The position numbers and the translations under genes are program-made. 8,261 nucleotides of DNA, taken from Desulfobacterales bacterium. Lineage in GTDB: Bacteria; Desulfobacterota; Desulfobacteria; Desulfobacterales; 4be13. The notes beneath the pieces were generated by a model. That model was not told the DNA's origin. It did not search any database and saw only the letters and a list, made by a program, of their open reading frames with translations. The DNA lies in NCBI GenBank assembly GCA_029940115.1, contig JAOZRQ010000148.1, positions 1-8,261 on the forward strand, given 5' to 3'. Numbering within the stretch: the stretch's first letter is position 1; the number at the start of each line of letters is the position of its first letter. This document shows positions 1-4,454 of this stretch, piece after piece.

Positions 1-113
1 GAGCTGCAGATGGGAGTGTCCGCCTTCGGGGGCATTGACATGCGAATCATGCCAGATGGACGCAGATGGCTTTTGATACCAGTCCCCCTGGTGTCAAGGT
101 GGCCTGAGTGTGC
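1..113. other. Left edge, no identifiable gene
   Basis: All six frames were read. The plus frames starting at bases 2 and 3 stop at about 74-76 and 36-38. The plus frame starting at base 1 stays open to about 558, but only by running through a terminator hairpin and the antisense of a recognisable gene fragment, so it is not credible as a gene. The plus-strand terminator just downstream suggests that a plus-strand gene may end here, but no peptide is recognisable. Confidence 0.4.
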
Positions 114-170
114 AAACCCGGTTTCTTTTCCCCTCAACCTTCATTTCCTTAGCCGAAACCGGGTTTTTTT
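114..170 (+). terminator. Hairpin terminator with seven-T tail
   Basis: A perfect 12-bp inverted repeat, aaacccggtttc (114-125) and gaaaccgggttt (155-166), has a 29-nt loop and runs into a seven-T tract (164-170). This is an intrinsic terminator shape for plus-strand transcription, though the loop is long. The right arm plus T-tract is the 15-mer aaaccgggttttttt, which recurs exactly at 5561-5575. The hairpin may therefore be a dispersed element rather than a terminator specific to this gene. Confidence 0.5.
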
Positions 171-535
171 CTTTCGTCTGCCTCCAGTTCCAATGATTGC
201 CATTTCTGACTTGAGTTTGTCAAGCCCCTCGGCATCAATGCTGACGGCGAAAGCAAGGCCGCGCCGGGACACCCGAAATGCTCTGGATCAAACCAAGCCG
301 CGGTCTTTTTTCTCCGAGCACGCCAGATATGGCCCAAGGCACATGAAAACTGGCCAAACATGGCCTGCCAGTCAATCTCATTGGCGATCTCCCTTTCACG
401 GGTGGGCAGGTCCGCGGGTTTGGGAGAAAATCCGTGATCCGGCTGGGTGTCCGTATAAAAGATACCCATCGGCTCTTCATCAAGTCCGACCCTCTCAAGG
501 AAAGAGGGGAGTCTTTTTGTCAGTTCTGGAGGCAT
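149..535 (-). pseudogene. Truncated DUF169-family protein gene
   Basis: The 128-codon frame starts at an ATG with AAGGAG seven bases upstream (543-548), so the 5' end looks intact. Residues 1 to about 91 read like the N-terminus of DUF169 proteins: GLDEEPMGIFYT (17-28), HGFSPKPADLPTRE (34-47), DWQAMFGQFSC (55-65), IWRARRKKTAA (70-80) and EHFGCPG (85-91). Full members of the family, whose function is unknown and which are common in anaerobes, are roughly twice as long. After the CPG motif the reading becomes unrelated, LLSPSALMPRG and onward, and ends inside the loop of the 114-170 hairpin. I infer a deletion or rearrangement just after codon 91 that removed the C-terminal half. Another minus frame past the break reads AVSIDAEGLDKLKSEMAIIG, which looks protein-like and may be the tail of a different gene fused there; I do not recognise it. 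Confidence 0.7.
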
Positions 536-577
536 TGTTCTTCTCCTTCGTTGCATAAGCTTTAAGCAGTCGTCTTC

Positions 578-818
578 AACGCAGAGGCGCAGAGTCCCGC
601 AGAGGAAATCTCCGCGTGTCTCTGCGTTCTTTGCGTCTCTGCGTTTGTTCAAGCTGTCCTTTTGAACGCAGAGGCGCAGAGGACGCAGAGGAAATCTCCG
701 CGTGTCTCTGCGTTCTTTGCGTCTCTGCGTTTGTCCAAGCTGTCCTTTTGAACGCAGAGGCGCAGAGGACGCAGAGTCCCGCAGAGGAAATCTCCGCGTG
801 TCTCTGCGTCCCTGCGTT
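578..818. repeat. Three tandem palindromic cgcagag elements
   Basis: Three units lie at 578-646, 665-732 and 751-818, with starts 87 and 86 bp apart, separated by the near-identical linker gttcaagctgtccttttg (one base differs in the second copy). Each unit is an imperfect inverted repeat. The left half is a run of acgcagag words and the right half is the complementary run of ctctgcgt words, joined by gaaatctccgcg. Units one and three carry an extra agtcccgcagagg step. The sequence is open in several frames on both strands and translates to arginine-rich or LRSLRLCV-like peptides. Such peptides recur in many environmental genomes as artefacts of this repeat type and are not called as genes here. 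The array fills the gap between cobA-hemD and the DUF169 fragment and could fold into strong RNA hairpins. Confidence 0.85.
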
Positions 819-850
819 GGAACTTGGAGCTTACAGCTTACAGCTTGCAA
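816..850. repeat. Heptamer array at the 3' end of cobA-hemD
   Basis: Five consecutive 7-nt words, gttggaa, cttggag, cttacag, cttacag and cttgcaa, follow each other without a gap. On the coding (minus) strand they supply the last five codons (A-S-C-K-L, partly) and the TAA stop of cobA-hemD. The natural end of the enzyme therefore seems to have been replaced or extended by repeat DNA. Confidence 0.6.
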
Positions 851-2369
851 CTATCGCTTGGCAGAGTCCCGGTATGGTAAAGGATTCAGCGATGATATGA
901 ACGTCAAACCCGAGTGATCTTGCGGTGTCAGCCGTGACAGGGCCGATGCAGGCAACGGTCACGCCTTGCATCAGGCTCTGTCGCTCCGCTTCGTCTGCGT
1001 CTGGGGGAAGCAGGGCCATGAAGGTCGCCACGGTGGATGAGCTGGTGAATGTGACCATGTCCACGCGCTTCTCTCTGAGCCGCGTCATAAGCATATCCGC
1101 ATGGTCGCGGACTTCCTTTGTGCGGTAAGTCGTGACCTCGTGGACATCCGCTCCCATCTTTCGCAATTCAACAGGGAGCACGGGCCTTGCCTCCGCTGCT
1201 CGCGGAAGCAGGATTCTCCTCCCCTTTGTCTCTTCATCCTGAAATGCCTCAACAACGGATTCGGCTCGGTAACTCTTGGGGACAATGTCGCTGTTGAGAC
1301 CGAAATCCAAGAGCCGCTCTGCAGTGGCCGGACCGATGCTCGCGGTGTGCAGATGATGCAGGGCACGGACATCCCTCCCTTTGTCAAACAGCCGCTCAAA
1401 GAAGAATTTGACGCCGTTGACGCTGGTAAAAACAATCCAGTCGTATGCGGGGAGATCGTCAATGGCCCGGTCGAGAGGCTCCCACTCATTCGGGGGGACC
1501 ACCGCTATGGTGGGGCATTCCAGACATTCCGCGCCGAGATCGGAAAGCTGTCTGACCAAGTCGCTCGCCTGTTCCCGGGCCCGGGTCACGACAATCCGTT
1601 TTCCCATCAGCGGACGAGACTCCACCCATTTGAGTCGCTCTCTCAGATGAACCACCTGACCGATGACAATGATGGCAGGGGCTTTGAGGCCCGCGGCTGT
1701 CACTTTGTCGGCAATGGTGTCGAGGGTCCCTGTCACCGTGATCTGTCCGGGGGTGGTTCCCCAGCGCACCAAGGCAACGGGGGTGTCCGTGCTCATGCCG
1801 TTTTCCATGAGGCGTTCCACAATGTTCGGCAGATTCCTCACCCCCATGAGGAACACGATGGTCCCGATGCCCGTTGCAAGCGATGCCCAGTTGATGCTCG
1901 ATTCTCTTTTGGTCGGGTCCTCATGACCCGTGACAAATGCCACGGTCGAGGTGAACTCCCGGTGCGTCAGGGGGATGCCGGCATAAGCAGGCCCGGCAAT
2001 CGCGGAGGTGACGCCCGGCACGATCTCAAAGGAGATTCCCGCGTCCACCAAAACCTCCGCCTCCTCGCCCCCCCGCCCGAAGATGAAGGGATCGCCGCCC
2101 TTGAGCCGGGTCACGACATGTCCGGATGTCGCCTTCTCCACCAGCAACGCATTGATTCCCTCTTGGGAGAGGGTGTGGTCCCCGCCCTTCTTTCCGACAT
2201 AGATCATCTCCGCGGTTTCAGGTGCGTACTTTAACAGCGTGGGGGACGCGAGATGGTCATAGATGATCACATCCGCCATCCGGATGCACTCGAGTCCCTT
2301 GACGGTGATCAGGCCCGGATCTCCAGGACCCGCACCGACCAGATAGACTTTGCTTTTTGTCATTTCCAT
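831..2369 (-). CDS. cobA-hemD: CobA-HemD fusion: uroporphyrinogen-III methyltransferase / synthase
   Basis: This 512-residue bifunctional cytoplasmic enzyme would close hydroxymethylbilane to uroporphyrinogen III (HemD part). It would then methylate it twice with S-adenosylmethionine to precorrin-2 (CobA part), the branch point to siroheme, cobalamin and the siroheme-dependent heme route of anaerobes. Residues 1 to about 248 are the methyltransferase: GAGPGDPGLIT (12-22), YDHLAS (37-42), RLKGGDPFIFGRGGEE (88-103), VPGVTSA (118-124) and GIPLTHR (131-137). Residues about 254-505 are the synthase: KRIVVTRARE (257-266), FTSVNGVKFF (314-323), SIGPATA (344-350), TFTSSSTV (440-447) and CIGPVTADTA (474-483). 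Both halves are full length with no frameshift. The start is uncertain: neither ATG at 2369 nor ATG at 2363 has a strong ribosome binding site. hemC, which often lies just upstream in this group, is absent here; a ureohydrolase pseudogene is there instead. The last codons and stop lie in a heptamer repeat. Confidence 0.95.
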   Translation of the reverse strand: MEMTKSKVYLVGAGPGDPGLITVKGLECIRMADVIIYDHLASPTLLKYAPETAEMIYVGKKGGDHTLSQEGINALLVEKATSGHVVTRLKGGDPFIFGRGGEEAEVLVDAGISFEIVPGVTSAIAGPAYAGIPLTHREFTSTVAFVTGHEDPTKRESSINWASLATGIGTIVFLMGVRNLPNIVERLMENGMSTDTPVALVRWGTTPGQITVTGTLDTIADKVTAAGLKAPAIIVIGQVVHLRERLKWVESRPLMGKRIVVTRAREQASDLVRQLSDLGAECLECPTIAVVPPNEWEPLDRAIDDLPAYDWIVFTSVNGVKFFFERLFDKGRDVRALHHLHTASIGPATAERLLDFGLNSDIVPKSYRAESVVEAFQDEETKGRRILLPRAAEARPVLPVELRKMGADVHEVTTYRTKEVRDHADMLMTRLREKRVDMVTFTSSSTVATFMALLPPDADEAERQSLMQGVTVACIGPVTADTARSLGFDVHIIAESFTIPGLCQAIVASCKL

Positions 2370-2390
2370 TTTGCAATCTGTGAATTGATG

Positions 2391-2463
2391 GCCAGCGGCG
2401 AGCGGCCAGCGGCTATGGGCGAGCGGTCACAGGTGTCATTCCTCGCCTATCGCCACTCGCCCC
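2391..2463. repeat. Two abutting heptamer arrays
   Basis: The first array reads gccagcg, gcgagcg, gccagcg, gctatgg, gcgagcg, gtcacag (2391-2432). The second reads tcattcc, tcgccta, tcgccac, tcgcccc (2436-2463). Both keep an exact 7-nt step while the words drift. They lie between the start of cobA-hemD and the 3' end of the ureohydrolase remnant. The second array overlaps the last sense codons of that remnant and provides its stop. Confidence 0.65.
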
Positions 2464-2886
2464 ATAATCTCTTTCAGTAATTTGGCTGCGGCCATTGCGG
2501 TTATTCCTGAGGGTCTTTTTCAGGGTTCAACTCCACGATGTCCGCGCCCACGATATCCGCGTGTAATGAGCGGATCATATTCAATGGCCTGCCGAGTTGT
2601 CAAACACCCAAGCTCCGGATGGGAGACACCCGGTGCAAAAGCCGGGTCCAAGGTGTCCATGTCAAAAGAGAGATGTAGTGTGAGGGGATTCGAGGGAATG
2701 AATGAAGTCAGGGGCATGATGGCGCATCTCAATCACCTGAACCCCGAATCTCTCGGCCTGCTTCTGCTGGTGGCCGTTCATGGTTCGGATGCCCACCTGA
2801 ACCAGCCGACTTGCGAGTTTCTCTTCCATGATTCTTGCAAAGGGAGACGCGTGGGAATGGCGATTCCCGCTTGCCTCAGACCACAA
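2436..2886 (-). pseudogene. Decayed agmatinase/arginase-family (ureohydrolase) gene
   Basis: This is the C-terminal half of a ureohydrolase spread over three reading frames. Frame one (2886 to about 2675) reads GNRHSHASPFARIMEEKLA, then RLVQVGIRTMNGHQQKQAERFGVQVIEM, partly matching the family core. Frame two (about 2680-2578) reads LHLSFDMDTLDPAFAPGVSH and then LTTRQAIE. It includes the DxD metal-binding pair and the DPAFAPG signature. Frame three (2575 to about 2510) reads LHADIVGADIVELNPEKDPQ, and a return to frame two (about 2509-2436) reads GITAMAAAKLLKEIMG. Aligned to a typical agmatinase or plant-type arginase, this implies two single-base insertions and one single-base deletion. The N-terminal half, including the first metal-binding motif, is missing. 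An active enzyme cannot be made. The function lost would be hydrolysis of agmatine, arginine or a similar guanidino compound to urea and an amine. Confidence 0.85.
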
Positions 2887-2964
2887 AATCCGTTAGAATC
2901 AGGAACATGCCCGTGAATTTGAACTTAGACACACCCGATTTCAAGTTCTTTTGTCCATCCACCA

Positions 2965-3000
2965 ATGAACCATATCAATGGTCTGCCGAATTGTCAAGCC
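2965..3000 (-). pseudogene. Possible tiny remnant of a second ureohydrolase copy
   Basis: On the minus strand this segment reads GLTIRQTIDMVH, close to the family motif GLTTRQAIxxIH. Its DNA at 2975-2999 matches the LTTRQAIE segment of the neighbouring pseudogene (2581-2605) at 22 of 25 bases. No further homology is visible on either side. It may be a scar of a duplicated gene or a short duplication; coincidence is not excluded. Confidence 0.3.
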
Positions 3001-3036
3001 ACTAGTACAGCAACTTCTAAATTCATCCCCGCTCCC

Positions 3037-3081
3037 GCCGGATTGCCAAATCCGGCGGCTCGGATCACCGCCGGATTTGGC
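3037..3081. repeat. Two overlapping, mutually exclusive hairpins
   Basis: A 14-bp perfect inverted repeat, gccaaatccggcgg (3045-3058) and ccgccggatttggc (3068-3081), has a 9-nt loop. Its left arm also pairs with an upstream copy, gccggatt (3037-3044) with aatccggc (3049-3056). The middle strand can thus fold either way. It lies upstream of the rpn promoter in a gene-free stretch (about 2887-3237). Apart from this hairpin, the possible remnant at 2965-3000, the promoter and the leader hairpin, I see nothing in that stretch. It may be a dispersed palindromic repeat. Confidence 0.55.
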
Positions 3082-3145
3082 GGAAGCATGAAGGGCGAGA
3101 AAAAGGCGGGCGTCTCTTTTTTTTGTCCGCATACAGTTCCCAGAG

Positions 3146-3174
3146 TTGACAATATCCGTTTTTTGATATAAAAT
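3146..3174 (+). promoter_or_regulatory. Sigma-70-type promoter of the Rpn gene
   Basis: A perfect -35 box TTGACA (3146-3151) and the -10 box TAAAAT (3169-3174, five of six consensus bases) are separated by the ideal 17 bases. The DNA around the -10 box is AT-rich. Transcription would start near 3181, leaving a leader of about 57 nt before the ATG at 3238. Confidence 0.65.
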
Positions 3175-3200
3175 TTGATGTTTTAACATGGGAACGGTTG

Positions 3201-3225
3201 CTGTCGTCCCGTGCGGGACGGACAG
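3201..3225 (+). promoter_or_regulatory. Leader hairpin next to the Rpn ribosome binding site
   Basis: ctgtcgtccc (3201-3210) pairs with gggacggacag (3215-3225), giving ten base pairs with one bulged G (3220) and a gtgc loop. The hairpin ends three bases before the GGAGG at 3229-3233. It lies inside the predicted leader transcript, so it could limit ribosome access. There is no T-tract, so it is not an intrinsic terminator. A four-codon frame, ATG GAG GAA GGA TGA (3227-3241), overlaps the ribosome binding site and ends on the rpn ATG. Confidence 0.4.
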
Positions 3226-3237
3226 AATGGAGGAAGG

Positions 3238-4341
3238 ATGAAGGGTCAGAACGGCGTGGACTATGAGCAGAACTACGATGTGGTCCTCAAATGGCTGTCG
3301 GAAGCGTTGCGCGGGGAGACCTTGGATGTGCTTGGCGTGAGGAGCGGGCGCATCGAGGAGGTGTTCGGCTTCGAGCCGGCGGAGATCAAGGTCACATCCG
3401 GACGGGTGGACCTGATGGCGCGGGATGACGCGGACGATCTGTACCACATCGAGGAGCAGCGGAACCTGAGAAGGCGGGACATGTACCGCTTCGCGGCGTA
3501 CCACTTCCTCGGCGCGGCGCAGTTCGGCACAAAGCTGACAGATGTGATTTTGGCATCGGGAGACGTGTGGGCCGGGAAGGACGGGAAAAGGGCGGTCACG
3601 ACCCCGAGCGGGAGGTACGAGCCGATCGTCATCGATTTTTCCCGGCGAGACGGGCCGGCGCGACTGGCGGAGATCCGGGAGGCTGTCCAAGCGGGGAACT
3701 TCGACCGCTGGCTGGAGCTGATATTCGTGCCGCTGTACGGCAGGGAGAAGGGTGAGGCCCGCGGCCGGTTTGTGGAGGAGGTGCTCCGCTTCGGGGGCGA
3801 GCTGCACAAGGCCGGCAGCATCCCCGCCAAGTTGCTGGCGGCCACCCTGATCATGTCAAACAAGTTGATCGACAAGGAGCGGCTGAGAGCCATATGGGAG
3901 GAGGTAAAGATGTTGGACATTCTTGAGATTGCCAAGGCGGAGGGTCTGAAGGAGGGCCTGAAGGAGGGCCTGAAGGAAGGCCTGAAGGATGGTAGAGACT
4001 TGGGCTTAAAGGAGGGCAAGGACCTCGGCCTGAGAGAGGGCAAGGACCTCGGCCTGAGAGAGGGCAGGGACTTGGGCAAATTGGAGACGTCACGGGAGAT
4101 GCTTGAGGAAGTCCTGTGGGAAAGGTTCGGCGCTGACGCCACCCCCCTGCTGGAGCAGGTCAGGGCGGTGCAGAATCCCGACGCGCTGAGGGGGCTCTTC
4201 AAACAGACGCTGAAATGCCAGAATCCCCAAGAGTTTGAAGCTCTTCTTCAACGGATGGGACAGGTCGTTGCCGGTCGTCCTGATCGGGGTCAGTTGTCCG
4301 TTGCCAGTTGTCCCGTGGCTGACGGAGATGCGCGGTCATGA
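3238..4341 (+). CDS. Rpn-family PD-(D/E)XK nuclease (recombination-promoting nuclease/transposase-like)
   Basis: A protein of 367 residues from ATG 3238, chosen over the in-frame GTG at 3211 because GGAGGAAGG (3229-3237) lies just before it and the GTG sits in a hairpin. Residues 7-45 (VDYEQNYDVVLKWLSEAL, then LDVLGVRSGRIEEVF) and 55-80 fit the N-terminal nuclease domain. D58 in GRVDLM and the E72-E-Q74 of YHIEEQR are candidate catalytic residues, with the E-x-Q variant typical of Rpn/YhgA proteins. RRDMYRFAAYHFL (79-91) and the block LPLYGRE-like FVPLYGRE (163-170) through MSNKLIDKERLRAIWEEVKMLDILEIA (partly, 206-232) follow. Residues 236-281 are LKEG/LREG repeats, and 282-340 form a helical C-terminal domain. 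In E. coli, Rpn proteins are DNA nucleases, and some act as antiphage toxins held in check by their own separately translated C-terminus. Residues 341-367 are encoded by heptamer repeat DNA and are probably not original. Confidence 0.85.
   Translation: MKGQNGVDYEQNYDVVLKWLSEALRGETLDVLGVRSGRIEEVFGFEPAEIKVTSGRVDLMARDDADDLYHIEEQRNLRRRDMYRFAAYHFLGAAQFGTKLTDVILASGDVWAGKDGKRAVTTPSGRYEPIVIDFSRRDGPARLAEIREAVQAGNFDRWLELIFVPLYGREKGEARGRFVEEVLRFGGELHKAGSIPAKLLAATLIMSNKLIDKERLRAIWEEVKMLDILEIAKAEGLKEGLKEGLKEGLKDGRDLGLKEGKDLGLREGKDLGLREGRDLGKLETSREMLEEVLWERFGADATPLLEQVRAVQNPDALRGLFKQTLKCQNPQEFEALLQRMGQVVAGRPDRGQLSVASCPVADGDARS
3910..4341 (+). CDS. Candidate internally translated C-terminal protein of Rpn (RpnS-like)
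   Basis: Inside the nuclease gene and in the same frame, the run GGGAGGAGGT (3896-3905) contains AGGAGGT, a perfect complement to the 3' end of 16S rRNA. It is followed after four bases by ATG (3910), codon 225 of the long frame. Initiation there would give a 143-residue protein starting MLDILEIAKAEG. It would hold all the four-residue and eight-residue repeats plus the helical C-terminal domain, but none of the nuclease residues. This site is better spaced than the one at the main start. In E. coli, short Rpn proteins made from an internal start block the toxic full-length protein, and their dimer helix carries four-residue repeats of variable number. The match is striking but inferred: the upstream codons GAG GAG GTA encode a family-conserved EEV and could mimic a ribosome binding site by chance. 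Confidence 0.45.
   Translation: MLDILEIAKAEGLKEGLKEGLKEGLKDGRDLGLKEGKDLGLREGKDLGLREGRDLGKLETSREMLEEVLWERFGADATPLLEQVRAVQNPDALRGLFKQTLKCQNPQEFEALLQRMGQVVAGRPDRGQLSVASCPVADGDARS
3946..4065 (+). repeat. Coding minisatellite, 12-bp then 24-bp units
   Basis: Four 12-bp units begin with ctgaaggagggc (3946-3957, 3958-3969, 3970-3981, 3982-3993) and encode LKEG three times, then LKDG. Three 24-bp units follow (3994-4017, 4018-4041, 4042-4065). The last two are identical and encode KDLGLREG. All units are multiples of three, so gain or loss of copies keeps the frame. The peptide is a charged, probably helical segment. Near-identical adjacent copies point to recent slippage or recombination. Confidence 0.85.
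4264..4324. repeat. Heptamer array inside the 3' end of the Rpn gene
   Basis: The clearest words are tcagttg, tccgttg, ccagttg, tcccgtg, gctgacg (4290-4324). gtcgttg and ccggtcg (4264-4277) precede them, with a 12-nt interruption. They encode most of the last 27 residues of the Rpn frame (GQLSVASCPVAD region). Because 7 is not a multiple of 3, the peptide itself shows no repeat. Confidence 0.5.
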
Positions 4342-4358
4342 AAATCGGCGACTGACAA

Positions 4359-4418
4359 CAGTTTGTAGTTCCGCCTTTAGGCGGTGTCGCAACCGCCTGA
4401 AGGCGGAACTACAAACTG
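4359..4418. repeat. Near-perfect 27-bp inverted repeat between rpn and serC
   Basis: The left arm is 4359-4385, beginning cagtttgtagttccgcc. The right arm is 4392-4418, ending ggcggaactacaaactg. The arms differ at one position, which still forms a G-U pair in RNA, and the loop is gtcgca. Each arm holds a smaller palindrome, ccgcc...ggcgg. The hairpin ends 36 bases before the serC ATG and begins 17 bases after the Rpn stop. No T-tract follows, so it is more likely a palindromic extragenic element, perhaps stabilising or insulating the two messages, than a classical terminator. Confidence 0.85.
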
Positions 4419-4454
4419 AAGAACTCACTGAAAACTTGATTGGAGGAAACAAAC

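Noticed and set aside
578..818. CRISPR or a structured non-coding RNA gene
   Set aside because: The units are long palindromes with an identical linker rather than short repeats with unique spacers, and no promoter or known RNA family signature is visible.
616..917. Small plus-strand frames reading LRSLRLCV-like peptides
   Set aside because: They are translations of the tandem cgcagag palindromes, a known source of spurious protein calls.
1101..2234. A 377-codon open frame antisense to cobA-hemD
   Set aside because: The minus strand encodes a full CobA-HemD with all motifs. The plus-strand reading has no recognisable domain and no ribosome binding site.
3211..3237. GTG 3211 as the start of the Rpn protein
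   Set aside because: The GTG lies in the loop of the leader hairpin with no ribosome binding site, and the nine extra residues do not resemble family N-termini. ATG 3238 has GGAGGAAGG before it.
2941..3807. A 288-codon minus frame running from inside the Rpn gene to 2941
   Set aside because: Most of it is antisense to Rpn codons and crosses the rpn promoter. Only the short GLTIRQTIDMVH stretch at its end deserves mention, and that is listed separately.
3273..4202. A 309-codon open frame antisense to the Rpn gene
   Set aside because: It is antisense to a clearly recognisable protein, is rich in Ser, Pro and Arg as expected for the reverse strand of GC-rich coding DNA, has no family motif, and its repeats mirror the sense-strand LKEG units.
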